NCBI RefSeq assembly: GCF_045207785.1 | Contig: NZ_CP108776.1 | Coordinates: 4,898,001-4,962,000, forward strand | Direction: 5' to 3' | DNA: 64,000 bases | Origin: Embleya sp045207785 | GTDB lineage: Bacteria; Actinomycetota; Actinomycetes; Streptomycetales; Streptomycetaceae | In this document: positions 18,395 through 26,963 of the stretch, in pieces | Layout: every line of letters starts with the position of its first letter | Numbering within the stretch: position 1 is the stretch's first letter | Position numbers and translations under genes: made by a program | Notes under the pieces: model-generated | What the model was told of the DNA's origin: nothing | Seen by the model: only the letters and a program-made list of their open reading frames with translations | The model's database searches: none

Positions 18395-19132
18395 GTGCCG
18401 GTCATGGGCATCGACATCGGCGGGACCGGGATCAAGGGCGCGCCGGTGGACACCGACGCGGGGCGGCTGACGCACGAGCGCGTGCGGCTGCCGACTCCCG
18501 AGCCGTCCGAGCCGCAGGCGGTGATCCGCGTGGTCCGGGAGGTCCTGGAGCAGTTCGGCGACACCCACGGACCGGTCGGGATCACGTTCCCGGGGGTCGT
18601 CCGGGACGGCATCGTGCGTACCGCCGCCAACGTGGACAAGTCGTGGATCGACCTGGACGCCGACGCGCTGTTCAGCGCGACGCTCGGCCGCCCGGTGACG
18701 ATGGTCAACGACGCGGACGCGGCGGGCGTGGCGGAGATGCGGTTCGGGGCGGGCGCGGGGCACACGGGCACGGTGCTGATGTTGACGTTCGGCACGGGGA
18801 TCGGCAGCGCGCTGTTCGTGGACGGCAAGCTGGTCCCCAACACCGAGCTGGGGCACCTGGAGCTGGACGGTCACGAGGCCGAGCACCGCGCCTCGGCGGT
18901 GGCCCGCGAGACGCACGGCCTGTCCTGGGAGAAGTGGGCGGTCCGGGTCCAGGACTACCTGCGGTACGTCGAGATGCTCTTCTCGCCGTCGCTGATCATC
19001 GTGGGCGGCGGGATCAGCAAGAAGCCCGAGAAGTTCCTGCCGTACGTCAAGATCCGCGCCGACCTGGTACCGGCGAAGCTGCACAACGACGCGGGCATCG
19101 TGGGCGCGGCGATGCTGGTGACGGGGGATTGA
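18395..19132 (+). CDS. ppgK: Polyphosphate glucokinase, 245 aa
   Basis: The enzyme phosphorylates glucose with polyphosphate or ATP and belongs to the ROK/actin fold. It shows the phosphate-1 loop MGIDIGGTGIKGA at the start, the TNVDKSW-like segment AANVDKSWIDLD, the NDADAAG catalytic region, the second phosphate loop TFGTGIGSALF and ELGHLELDG. Length fits the family. The GTG at 18395 has GAAGGAG six bases upstream and starts directly at the first strand; GTG 18350 is an in-frame alternative. It would feed glucose released by the GH3 and GH5 enzymes into glycolysis. A hairpin follows the stop. Confidence 0.92.
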   Translation: MPVMGIDIGGTGIKGAPVDTDAGRLTHERVRLPTPEPSEPQAVIRVVREVLEQFGDTHGPVGITFPGVVRDGIVRTAANVDKSWIDLDADALFSATLGRPVTMVNDADAAGVAEMRFGAGAGHTGTVLMLTFGTGIGSALFVDGKLVPNTELGHLELDGHEAEHRASAVARETHGLSWEKWAVRVQDYLRYVEMLFSPSLIIVGGGISKKPEKFLPYVKIRADLVPAKLHNDAGIVGAAMLVTGD

Positions 19133-19135
19133 AGA

Positions 19136-19162
19136 CACGCCCGAGCCCTCTTCGGGGGCGTG
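19136..19162. terminator. Hairpin between ppgK and the convergent exonuclease gene
   Basis: CACGCCC (19136-19142) pairs with GGGCGTG (19156-19162), extended by an imperfect inner stem. It starts three bases after the ppgK stop codon. Confidence 0.6.
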
Positions 19163-19184
19163 CGGGTCCCATCCGGACATGCCC

Positions 19185-19790
19185 CTACGGGATCACCGGG
19201 GGTAGCGAGGTCACGGGGCCGGTACCCGGTGGGTCGGAGCGTGCCGCACGCAGTACGCCGGCCAGCAGCGCGGCGATGTTCCACGCGTCGTCCACACCGC
19301 GGTGGTGGGTGCCTTCGAGCGGGACGCCGGCGTGGTCGAGGGCGCCGGCCATGCCGAGTTCGCGGTCGAGGCCGCGGGCGAGCGAGTAGAGCGACTTGGC
19401 GTTGAGGTGCCGGGTGCCGAAGGGGTACGGGACGCCCTCGGCCGCGCATTGGCGCTCGAACTGTTGGCGGTCGTACTCGCCCCAACTCGCCCAGACGCGC
19501 TGGTGCGACCGGTACTCGGCGCGCAGCAGGGCGCACGCGTCGGCGAAGGAGACGCCGCCGTCCACGTCGGCCTGGGTGAGGGTGGTCAGTTCGGTGCAGA
19601 AGGCGCCGACGGTCGAATGGGTGGGGCGGACCAGGACGCCGTGTCGGTCCACGCGTTCGCCGGTCGCGATGTCGATCGTGGCGATGCCGATCTCGATGAT
19701 CTCGTTGCGTTGGCCCTCCGGGACCGGGCCGTCCCAACAGGTCGCCTCGACATCGATCACCAGGAGCAGATCCATCAGTCGTTTTGCCAT
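19185..19790 (-). CDS. DEDDh-type 3'-5' exonuclease (ERI1/KapD-like), 201 aa
   Basis: An exonuclease RNase T/DNA polymerase III epsilon fold. The first motif is VIDVEATCWDG with D-x-E, the second is in NEIIEIGIATID and the D-x-x-x-x-D region, and the last is the H-x-A/G-x-x-D motif in GTHHRGVDDAWNIA. The order and the early W-D-G insertion match the ERI1/KapD subgroup, which trims structured RNA or DNA ends. It is cytoplasmic. The ATG at 19790 precedes the first strand directly. It is convergent with ppgK and divergent from the SDR gene. Confidence 0.87.
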   Translation of the reverse strand: MAKRLMDLLLVIDVEATCWDGPVPEGQRNEIIEIGIATIDIATGERVDRHGVLVRPTHSTVGAFCTELTTLTQADVDGGVSFADACALLRAEYRSHQRVWASWGEYDRQQFERQCAAEGVPYPFGTRHLNAKSLYSLARGLDRELGMAGALDHAGVPLEGTHHRGVDDAWNIAALLAGVLRAARSDPPGTGPVTSLPPVIP

Positions 19791-19837
19791 GCCGGTCAGC
19801 AGAGCAGGATCGGCGACGTGCTACCACTGGATTTCTT

Positions 19838-19852
19838 CTGACGGTACGTCAG
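19838..19852. promoter_or_regulatory. Inverted-repeat operator upstream of the SDR gene
   Basis: CTGACG (19838-19843) is repeated inverted as CGTCAG (19847-19852) around GTA, 33 bases before the SDR start and 48 from the exonuclease start. Its size and symmetry fit a TetR-type dimer. No regulator gene adjoins it, so the protein would be encoded elsewhere. Confidence 0.55.
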
Positions 19853-19884
19853 ATGTCGGCCATCTGCCCACGGAGGAGTACGAA

Positions 19885-20652
19885 ATGGGTACATACAAGA
19901 CATCACCCGACACCGGTGTCGTGATCACCGGCGGCGCGTCGGGGATCGGCCGGGCGACGGCGCGGGCGCTCGCCGCGACCGGCCGCCCGGTCGCGCTGTG
20001 GGACATCGCGGCGGGGCCGGTGGAGGAGGCCGCCAAGGAGATTGCGGCCGAGCACGGGGTGCGGGTGTTCGGGCTGGCGCTGGACGTCACCGACACGGCG
20101 GCGTACCCGGACGCGATCCGCGCCTCCGCCGAGGCGCTGGGTACCATCGGCGGCTTCGTGCACGCGGCGGGCATCGTCGACTCGACCCCGATCACCGAGG
20201 TCACGGCGGAGAACTGGGACCGCGTCCTCGACGTGAACCTGCGCTCGTTCGCGCTCCTGGTCCAGGCGCTGACCCCGCACCTGCGCGAACACGCGGGCTC
20301 GGCGATCGTCGGCATCGCGTCCCTCAACGCGATCGTCGGCAACGCGCTCAACCCGTCCTACTGCGCCTCGAAGTCCGGCATGCTCGGCCTGAACCGCTCG
20401 ATGGCCGCGAAGCTCGCCGAGCACGGCATCCGCTCGAACGTGGTCTGCCCCGGCTACATCGAGACCCCGATGCTGGCCCAGGCGTTCGAACGCCCGGGGG
20501 CCAGGGAGCGCCTGGAGCACAGCTCCCCGCTGCGCCGATTGGGCCGCCCGGAGGAGATCGCGAGCGCCGTCCGCTTCCTGCTCGGCGACGAGGCCTCGTT
20601 CGTGACCGGCACCCACCTGATGGTCGACGGGGGCATGACGGAGACGGTCTGA
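19885..20652 (+). CDS. Short-chain dehydrogenase/reductase (SDR), 255 aa
   Basis: A classical NAD(P)-dependent SDR. It carries the cofactor loop TGGASGIG near residue 16, the acidic strand end in LALDVTD, the active-site Ser in VGIASLNA, and the catalytic Y-C-A-S-K. A C-terminal VRFLLGDEASFVTGTHLMVDGG is typical of FabG-like enzymes. The ATG at 19885 has a GGAGGAG ribosome binding site. It is monocistronic, with a dyad operator upstream and a perfect 16-bp hairpin downstream. The substrate is not predictable; 3-hydroxyacyl or sugar alcohols are usual. Confidence 0.9.
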   Translation: MGTYKTSPDTGVVITGGASGIGRATARALAATGRPVALWDIAAGPVEEAAKEIAAEHGVRVFGLALDVTDTAAYPDAIRASAEALGTIGGFVHAAGIVDSTPITEVTAENWDRVLDVNLRSFALLVQALTPHLREHAGSAIVGIASLNAIVGNALNPSYCASKSGMLGLNRSMAAKLAEHGIRSNVVCPGYIETPMLAQAFERPGARERLEHSSPLRRLGRPEEIASAVRFLLGDEASFVTGTHLMVDGGMTETV

Positions 20653-20665
20653 CGTCGAGTCCGAA

Positions 20666-20699
20666 CGGCTCAGCCCGCCCGCTCGGGCGGGCTGAGCCG
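20666..20699. terminator. Perfect hairpin between the SDR gene and the antitoxin gene
   Basis: Sixteen bases (20666-20681) are repeated inverted at 20684-20699 with a two-base centre. It lies between convergent stop codons (20652 and 20701) and would serve both strands. Confidence 0.88.
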
Positions 20700-20700
20700 C

Positions 20701-21018
20701 TTAGCTCAGTCGCAAGATCTCACCGTCGAACCGCGCAACCACTTCGAGGTGACCGCCCAGCGCCTCGATGTAGTTCTTGAGAGTTATCAGCGCACTCCGT
20801 TCGATGGCGCCGTTCTCCAACTTGGAGACCGCATTTTGCGAGACGCCTATTGCCGCCGCAACCTCGACCTGCGTCAAGGCCGCGCGGTGTCGGAGCTCCG
20901 CCAGGCGATAGGCATGCTCCCGCTCTCGGAGGGCATGCCGCTCGGCTTCGATGCGCCCCTCTTCGGCAGGTGTGAACGCGAACTCGCGTTCCATGTCTTC
21001 CCATGATGTCCCGCTCAC
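20701..21018 (-). CDS. XRE-family antitoxin of a HigBA-like toxin-antitoxin pair, 105 aa
   Basis: After a charged helical N-terminus (about 35 residues), residues 38-95 form an XRE HTH: LRHRAALTQVEVAAAIGVSQ, then NAVSKLENG. The final part (YIEALGGHLEVVARFDG) is the usual C-terminal strand of these antitoxins. It is encoded just after a RelE/HigB-like toxin, 28 bases between the two, in the toxin-first order of higBA loci. Antitoxins of this type bind the toxin and repress their own operon; the dyad at 21447-21474 is the likely target. Confidence 0.88.
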   Translation of the reverse strand: MSGTSWEDMEREFAFTPAEEGRIEAERHALREREHAYRLAELRHRAALTQVEVAAAIGVSQNAVSKLENGAIERSALITLKNYIEALGGHLEVVARFDGEILRLS

Positions 21019-21046
21019 GCTGTTCTCCTCCTCGGAGCACGATGGC

Positions 21047-21412
21047 TCAATCGTCGCTCAACTCGCGCAAATGTTGTGCGTACGACTCTTCAGCCAGCTT
21101 GATTGCTTCGGGATACCACGACTTCCAGATGCCCGCCTTGTCGCCACCGACCAACACGACGGCCTGGCGAGTTGGATCGAATACGAACAAGATGCGAACC
21201 TCGGATCTGCCACTTGAGCCGGGGCGGAGTTCCTTCAGGTTCTGGATTGCCGATCCTGCAATGGTGTCGACCAATGGTCGCCCCAATCCAGGTCCGCGCT
21301 CCTGAAGCTCGCGTATCGCGGCCGAGATTTGCTCCAGGGTCGAGCGATCCGTGACGCGCAACCCGTGAAGCCATGATCGCGCGGGTTCGAGCACCACAAT
21401 TCGCCAGGCCAA
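21047..21412 (-). CDS. RelE/HigB-type toxin (Gp49-like), 121 aa
   Basis: A member of the phage-derived Gp49-like/HigB toxin family, which cuts mRNA at the ribosome. Key features are a W-R-I-V-V-L-E-P strand, the LQERGPGLGRPLVDTI loop, NLKELRPG and the VRILFVFDP strand, then GGDKAG-x-W-K-x-W-Y. The start is taken as TTG at 21412, which has GGGGAGG five bases upstream and matches where family members begin. An upstream TTG at 21448 would put coding sequence inside the operator. Toxin-first order with the antitoxin next is as in higBA. Confidence 0.88.
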   Translation of the reverse strand: MAWRIVVLEPARSWLHGLRVTDRSTLEQISAAIRELQERGPGLGRPLVDTIAGSAIQNLKELRPGSSGRSEVRILFVFDPTRQAVVLVGGDKAGIWKSWYPEAIKLAEESYAQHLRELSDD

Positions 21413-21446
21413 CGAAGCCTCCCCGATTGACGCACAACAGTATATC

Positions 21447-21474
21447 AACCTACAGGCTATATAGCCTACAGGTT
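21447..21474 (-). promoter_or_regulatory. Palindromic operator/promoter of the toxin-antitoxin operon
   Basis: A perfect 14-base palindrome AGGCTATATAGCCT (21454-21467) is nested in two direct copies of CCTACAGG with a 16-base period and in outer arms AACCT/AGGTT. The centre supplies a TATA-type -10 element. It abuts the stop of the upstream phosphoesterase and lies 35 bases before the toxin start, fitting autorepression by the antitoxin or the TA complex. Confidence 0.8.
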
Positions 21475-22769
21475 CTATCTGGCGTGCAACTCCACCACGG
21501 TTACCTCCGGGGGTGCGCCGACTCGGACGGGTGGGCCCCAGAAGCCGGCGCCTCGGGTGATGTAGAGCATCGTGTCGTCGACCTTGTGCAGGCCGGCGAC
21601 CGCGGGCTGGTCGAGCTTGACCAGGAGTTGGACGGGGAACATCTGGCCGCCGTGGGTGTGGCCGGAGAGTTGGACGTCGACGTCGTACTTGGTGGCGTCC
21701 TCGATCTGGACCGGCTGGTGGGCCAGCAGGACGACCGGGCGGGACGGGTCGCGGCTGCCCAGGGCCCTGGCGAAGTTGGGACCGTCGTGGTGCGACTTGC
21801 CGGTGATGTCGTTGACGCCCGCCAGGTCGAACGCCGCGCCGCCGCGGGCGATTTCGAGGCGTTCGTTGGCCAGCGTGTGCACATTGAGCTCGGCCAGCTC
21901 CGCGACCCAGTCGGCGGCGCCGGACATGTAGTCGTGGTTGCCGGTCACGAAGAAGGACCCGTGCCGGCTGGTCAACCGGCGCAGCGGTTCGACGTCGTCG
22001 CCCAGTTGCGCGGCGGTGCCGTCGGCGAGGTCGCCGACGATCGCGACCAGGTCGGGGTTGGTCCGGTTGATCGTCTCGACCACGCGCGTGGTGTGCGCGC
22101 GGCCGAGCAGCGGGCCGAGGTGGATGTCGCCGACCACCGCGATCCGGAAGCCGGACAGGCGCGGGTCGAGCCGCGCGACCGGCATCCGCACCCGCACCGT
22201 GCGCGGGGCGCCGAGGGCCTGGGTCATGCCGTAGCCGACGGTGCCCAGCGAGGTCCCGGCCGCGAGCAGCGCGACCGAGCGGGTCAGCACCAGGCGGCGG
22301 TCCGGGCCGAGCGGGGTCCCGGTAGCGGCGGCCGGCCCGGGGCCTCGGCCGCGTCCGACGCCTCGCCCGACGCGTCCCCGGACGCCCCGCCCGATGCCGG
22401 GACCGACACCGCCACCCGGACGTCGGCCGGTGCCGGCTCGGCCGCCGCCGCCCTGCGCCGCAGCGCCCGCAGCGCGAGCACCCGCGGTATCTCCAGGGCG
22501 GCGAGCGCGAGCACCACGTACAACAGCAGGCCCATCCACACGAACCCCGGCCACGCGATCCACTCCGTGCCGCGCGGCCCGAAAACCTTGGGCAGGATCA
22601 GCGCGCCCGCCATCGACAGCCCGAGCGCGACCACGACGCCGGCCCCCACACGCCGCACGATTCCGGGCCGGGTCGTGTCCCGCACGAGCCGCCGCCACAC
22701 GTAGAGGTGCACGCCGACCAGCAGCGCGAGCGCGATCACGACCGCGACGATCACCAGGACAACGGTCAA
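21475..22769 (-). pseudogene. Membrane-anchored metallophosphoesterase, split by an apparent -1 frameshift
   Basis: Two frames together make one normal protein. From 22769 to about 22330 one frame encodes two to three membrane helices (after a TTG start) and the L-Y-V-W-R-R-L-V-R-D-T-T-R-P motif typical of the family, then an Ala/Pro/Gly linker, and stops at 22284. The rest continues one frame back and holds the whole calcineurin-like catalytic domain: VGDIHLG, VGDLADG, GNHDY and SGHTHGG. The switch must lie in the low-complexity linker around 22300-22440. A one-base deletion in the genome or the assembly is the simplest explanation. All metal ligands are intact, so the gene would be functional if the frame were restored. 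Members cleave phosphoesters outside the membrane. Confidence 0.82.
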
Positions 22770-23030
22770 GGCAGGACTCCCGAGATACCCGAGCGGACGA
22801 AGCGGCGAAGCGGCGAAGCGGACGGACGTGTCGCGTGAAGCGTGTCACGCCCGTGAGGGGCCGAGCATCCGGCTCGCGGAGTATCCGCTACTGCTCCGAG
22901 GGGAGGAAGGCGACGCCGTCGGCGCGTGCGTGGCGGGCCCGCGCCTGCCGTGGGTCCCGGAGGCCCTCGTCGCCGTCGTGGGCTCGCTCGTCGCGTACAA
23001 GCCGGCGGGGTTGCTCTGACGGCGGGTCAT

Positions 23031-24503
23031 ATGCTCGTTTCCATGGTGCGCATACAAACGTCGCTCGGGGGACTGGTCGGTGCGGAAACGGACGGCGTCC
23101 GGATCTTCCGCGGCGTGCCCTTCGCGGCGCCTCCGCTGGGCGCGGCGCGGTTTCGCGCGGCCCGGCCGCCGGCGGCCTGGAGCGGTGATCGGGACGCCCG
23201 CGAGTTCGCGCGCGCCGCGCCGCAGCCGGCCGGCCAGTACGGCGCGGCCCCGATGGACACCGACGAGGACTGCCTCTACCTGAACATCCACGCGCCCGTC
23301 GAGCCCGGCCCGCACCCGGTCCTGGTGTGGGTGCACGGCGGTGGGTACACCAGCGGCGCCTCATTCGAGGGCGTGTACGACGGCAGCGACCTCGCCCGCC
23401 GCGGCGTGGTCGTGGTGACGCTCGCGTACCGGCTCGGCGCGCTCGGCCTGTTGCACCTGCGCCACCTCCTCGGCGACACGTACGCCGACTCGTCGGCCAA
23501 CGCGCTGCTGGACGTCGTGCGGGGCCTGCACTGGGTCCGCGAGCACATCGCCGCGTTCGACGGCGACCCCGCGCGCGTCACGCTGGGCGGGGTGTCGGCG
23601 GGTGGGAAGGTGATCACGAACCTGCTCGCGCTCCCCGCCGCTCGCGGTCTGTTCCACCGCGCGATCGTGCAGAGCGGTGGCGCGCACACGGTCCGGTCGG
23701 TGCCCGAGGCCGAGCACGCGACCGGGCACGTGCTGGCCGCGCTCGGGCTCTCCCGGGACAAGGCCGAGCGAATCGTCGACGTGCCGGTGGAGGACCTGCT
23801 TGCCGCGCAGGCCGACGCGATCGGGCGCGGGGAGACGCGGTTCGTGTTCCGGCCGGTGGTCGATCCCGAAGGGCCGTTGCCCGTACCGCCGTTGCGGGCG
23901 ATCAGGGGCGACGTCCCGCTGCTGGTCGGGTCGAATCAGGACGAGGAACAGTTGTTCGCGCTGATGGACCGGTCGGGCGGCCGCGTGCCCGAGCCGGCCG
24001 ATCTGGCCAATCTCCCGACGGGGGCGCTGCCGGAGCTGGTGGCGGCCTACGCGGACCTGTTCCCCGAACTGACCGTGAGCGAGCGGCGGATCCGGTTGCT
24101 CACCGCGGAGTCGTACGGGATCCCCACCACCCGGCTCGCCGAGGCCCAGGTCGCGGCGGGCGGCGGCGCGTACGTGTACCGCTTCCGGTGGGCGTCCAAG
24201 GCGCATCCGCAGAAGTTGCGGTCGCCGCACGCGATCGACATCCCGTTCGTGTTCGGCACGCTCGACACGCCGCTGGGGCGTTGGTTGACCGGCGGTGTGC
24301 CGGACGAGGCTCGTGCGCTGTCGGGCCGTGTCCAGGAGGCGTGGGCCGCGTTCATCAAGGGCGGGGCACCGGCTGCCGACGGGCTGCCCGAGTGGCCCTT
24401 GTACGAACCGAGCGAGCGGCGGACGATGCTGCTCGACGTGCCGGCGACGGTGGTCGGCGACCCGGATCGGGAGGAGCGGCTGGTGTGGGATCGCGCGATG
24501 TGA
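23031..24503 (+). CDS. Type B carboxylesterase, 490 aa
   Basis: A cholinesterase-like alpha/beta hydrolase without a signal peptide. Motifs in order: TDEDCLYLNI, the oxyanion loop WVHGGGYTSG, the nucleophile elbow G-V-S-A-G where most relatives have G-E-S-A-G, then GSNQDEEQLF with the acidic triad member, and SPHAIDIPFVFG with the catalytic His. It probably cleaves ester or carbamate bonds of small molecules in the cytoplasm. ATG 23031 is taken as the start with GGCGGG upstream; ATG 23043 is in frame. Its last 19 bases overlap the next gene. Confidence 0.87.
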   Translation: MLVSMVRIQTSLGGLVGAETDGVRIFRGVPFAAPPLGAARFRAARPPAAWSGDRDAREFARAAPQPAGQYGAAPMDTDEDCLYLNIHAPVEPGPHPVLVWVHGGGYTSGASFEGVYDGSDLARRGVVVVTLAYRLGALGLLHLRHLLGDTYADSSANALLDVVRGLHWVREHIAAFDGDPARVTLGGVSAGGKVITNLLALPAARGLFHRAIVQSGGAHTVRSVPEAEHATGHVLAALGLSRDKAERIVDVPVEDLLAAQADAIGRGETRFVFRPVVDPEGPLPVPPLRAIRGDVPLLVGSNQDEEQLFALMDRSGGRVPEPADLANLPTGALPELVAAYADLFPELTVSERRIRLLTAESYGIPTTRLAEAQVAAGGGAYVYRFRWASKAHPQKLRSPHAIDIPFVFGTLDTPLGRWLTGGVPDEARALSGRVQEAWAAFIKGGAPAADGLPEWPLYEPSERRTMLLDVPATVVGDPDREERLVWDRAM

Positions 24504-25690
24504 TCCAGGGGGGCGGGCTGCCCTCGCTCGCCGATCTGATGCCGTGGGGCACGGCCGGGATCAGTGCGGGGCGGACGTGGGTCTACGCGCCGGAGCAGGC
24601 GACGTTGCGGCGGCGGTGGGAGCGGTTGGCCGCGGCGACGGACCGCGACGCGTTGTTGCGGCCGACCCGTTCGCGGACGACGGCGTCGGTTCCCGCGCCG
24701 CTGCCGGGATGTGACGCCCCGTCGGGCCCGCTCGCGCGCGAGGTCGGGCCGACGCCGCGGTTGTTGCGGATCGCGCGCCGCCCCTTCGACCGGCAGTGGC
24801 TGCTCGCGGATCACCGCGTGGTCGACTTCGCCCGGCCCGAGCTGTGGCGGGTGCGGGGTGAGCGACAGGTGTACCTGACCGCCCGTCAAGCCGGGGACGC
24901 CTGGCCGCTGTTGTGCAGTGCGCTGCTGCCGGACGCGGCGCATCACGGCGGTCGCGGCGGGCGGGTCGTGCCGCTGTATCGCGATCCGGCGGGGGTGGAG
25001 CCGAACCTCGCGCCCGGACTGACCGGGCTGCTCGCGGACCGGCTCGGCGTCGAGGTGACTGCCGAGGACGTGTTCGGGTGGATCGTGGCCGTGACGGTGG
25101 ACCCGGCGCACGTACCGCTCACCGCCGACGCGGCGTTGTGGGCGGAGGGCGTGGAGCTGGGGCGCCGGTTGGTCAACCTGTACACGTTCGGCGCGCGGTT
25201 CGGCCGCCCCGGCGACGGCCGGCCCCGACTGCCGGGCGGCCGCCGCCCGTTCGTTCGCGAGGCGGTGCCGGCTCGCCCACCCGGCGCGACCTACGACGCC
25301 GAGACCAACGCGCTCCTGCTGGGCTCGGGCCGCATCGGCCCCGTCCCGCGCGAGGTGTGGGACCTGGGCGTGATCGAGCCGTGGGTCGCGGCCCGGATCG
25401 CGGCCTGGACCGAACCTGCGACCGACGGCCTGGAACGCATCGGCGAACGCACCTGGTCCACCGACCTGACCAGCGAACTCACCGACCTGCTCCACGTATT
25501 GGGCCTACTCGCCGACCTGACCCCGGCCCGATCCGCCCTCCGCACCCGCGCCGCGGACAGCCCCACCCTGATCACCTGCGAAACCCTCCGCACCACCGGC
25601 ATCCTCCCCCTCCCACCCGCCACCCGCCGCCCGCCCACGGTCCTCGACATAACCGAGGAAGGCCCAGGCGGCCAAGCGGTGCTGGTCTGA
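24485..25690 (+). CDS. Solo type ISP restriction-modification C-terminal domain-like protein, 401 aa
   Basis: The protein resembles the target-recognition/C-terminal part of type ISP (LlaBIII-like) restriction enzymes, in a stand-alone form common in Streptomyces. Recognisable parts are PSLADLMPWGTAGISAGRTW-type opening, RIARRPFDRQWLLADHRV, an ARPELWRVRGERQVYLT strand, EPNLAPGL, a LWAEGVELGRRLVNLYTFG helix, PRLPGGRRPFV and GSGRIGPVPREVWDLGV. There is no helicase, nuclease or methyltransferase domain. GTG 24485 is chosen since GGGAGGAG lies eight bases upstream; GTG 24500 is possible. It overlaps the esterase end. Recall of the family is from memory. Confidence 0.72.
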   Translation: MGSRDVIQGGGLPSLADLMPWGTAGISAGRTWVYAPEQATLRRRWERLAAATDRDALLRPTRSRTTASVPAPLPGCDAPSGPLAREVGPTPRLLRIARRPFDRQWLLADHRVVDFARPELWRVRGERQVYLTARQAGDAWPLLCSALLPDAAHHGGRGGRVVPLYRDPAGVEPNLAPGLTGLLADRLGVEVTAEDVFGWIVAVTVDPAHVPLTADAALWAEGVELGRRLVNLYTFGARFGRPGDGRPRLPGGRRPFVREAVPARPPGATYDAETNALLLGSGRIGPVPREVWDLGVIEPWVAARIAAWTEPATDGLERIGERTWSTDLTSELTDLLHVLGLLADLTPARSALRTRAADSPTLITCETLRTTGILPLPPATRRPPTVLDITEEGPGGQAVLV

Positions 25691-25790
25691 ACGGAAGCGA
25701 CGGGTCAGCGGAAGAAGATCGACGTGTCCAACACGGCATCGAAATATGCGACAAAGAGGGAGAGCGTTCCACGGCGCGTCCACGCCGGAC

Positions 25791-26963
25791 TCAGACCGGT
25801 CGCGGGGTGTTCAGTTCCTCCGCGTTGGTGCCCATGATCATGGCTCGGGTTCGGTCGTCGAAGGGCTTGAGTTCGGCCTCGTAGTCCCTCGGGTTGGGGA
25901 GGCCCTCGATGTGGGGCCAGTCGGAGCCGAAGACGACTCGGCCGGGGCCCATCAGGTCGACCACCTCGGTGAGGTCGTCCTCCCAGAACGGGTTGATCCA
26001 GATGTGGCGCTTGAAGGTTTCGACCGGGTCCTCGGGGAAGAGGCCGGGAATCTTGCGGCCGACCGAGCGGAGCTTGCGAAAGAGGTCGCCGAGGAACTCG
26101 GAGCCGTTCTCGACCGACACCACCCGGACGTTCGGGAAGCGCTGGAAGACGCGGTCCAGGATCAGCGACGCGAGGAAGTCGAAGATCGGCCGTTCCATCG
26201 TCCACAGCATCGTGACCGACGGGCCGCCGCCGCCCTTGAAGTCGGTGCGCAGGCCCTGCTTGCGGCTGTAGCCGTTGGCCGAGTAGCCGCTGTCGCCGGC
26301 GTGCACGATCACCGGTACGCCGGCCTCGTCGACGCGTGCCCAGAACCGGTCGAAGACCGGGTGGCCGGGCGGGTACGGGCCGTCCAGCGTGTTCGGCGCG
26401 GCCGGGCGCATGCACACCATGCGGGCGCCGCCCTCGAGTGCGCGGTCGAGCTCCTTGAGCGCGGTCTCGGGGTCGGCGAGCGCGATATAGGGCGCGGCGA
26501 AGATGCGGTCCCGGTAGGCGTAGCCCCAGTCCTCCTCCAGCCAGCGGTTGAAGGCCGAGTACAACTGGCCGACCGCCCTCGGGTCGTGCGCGAGGGCCGC
26601 CTCGTAGACCATGCCCAGGGTCGGGAACAGCCAGATCTTGTCCAGGCCCTGACTGTCCATCACCTCCAGCCGCGCGTCGCGGTCGCGGTACTCCGGGCGG
26701 ATCGGCTCGCGCTCGCGCAGGTACTCCAGCGGGTTGCGGCCGGACGGGTTGCCCCGGAAGTACTCGGCCATCGCGCCGGCCTTCGCGATTGGGTCGAAGG
26801 TCGGGTTCACGACGGCGTGGTTCACCGTGCCGCCGATCACGTGGTACTTGCGACCGTTGATCTCGCACCACTGGATGACCTGCTCGCCCAGGCGCGGATC
26901 CAGGTGCCGGGTGAAGGCGTCGATGGCCTCGTAGTAGTGGTTGTCGGCGTCGAAGACGCGCAT
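25791..26963 (-). CDS. Amidohydrolase family 2 (ACMSD-like) metal-dependent hydrolase, 390 aa
   Basis: A TIM-barrel amidohydrolase-2. It begins at MRVFDADNHYYE, where D-x-D-x-H supplies first metal ligands. VIVHAGDSGYSANG gives the next His, and GSDWPHIEGLPNP near the end gives the catalytic Asp; the C-terminal GTNAEEL is also typical. Relatives include decarboxylases such as gamma-resorcylate decarboxylase and hydrolases for ring-cleavage products. The exact reaction is not predictable. It appears monocistronic, with an AT-rich TTATAAGG block upstream near 27035-27045. Confidence 0.87.
   Translation of the reverse strand: MRVFDADNHYYEAIDAFTRHLDPRLGEQVIQWCEINGRKYHVIGGTVNHAVVNPTFDPIAKAGAMAEYFRGNPSGRNPLEYLREREPIRPEYRDRDARLEVMDSQGLDKIWLFPTLGMVYEAALAHDPRAVGQLYSAFNRWLEEDWGYAYRDRIFAAPYIALADPETALKELDRALEGGARMVCMRPAAPNTLDGPYPPGHPVFDRFWARVDEAGVPVIVHAGDSGYSANGYSRKQGLRTDFKGGGGPSVTMLWTMERPIFDFLASLILDRVFQRFPNVRVVSVENGSEFLGDLFRKLRSVGRKIPGLFPEDPVETFKRHIWINPFWEDDLTEVVDLMGPGRVVFGSDWPHIEGLPNPRDYEAELKPFDDRTRAMIMGTNAEELNTPRPV

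Noticed and set aside
15551..19180. 1209-codon open frame antisense to the beta-helix/AAA gene and ppgK
   Set aside because: It is an artefact of high GC. It runs across two unrelated genes and has no domain.
22300..22440. Programmed -1 ribosomal frameshift site in the phosphoesterase linker
   Set aside because: No X-XXY-YYZ slippery heptamer in the right phase could be identified, so a mutation or sequencing error is simpler.
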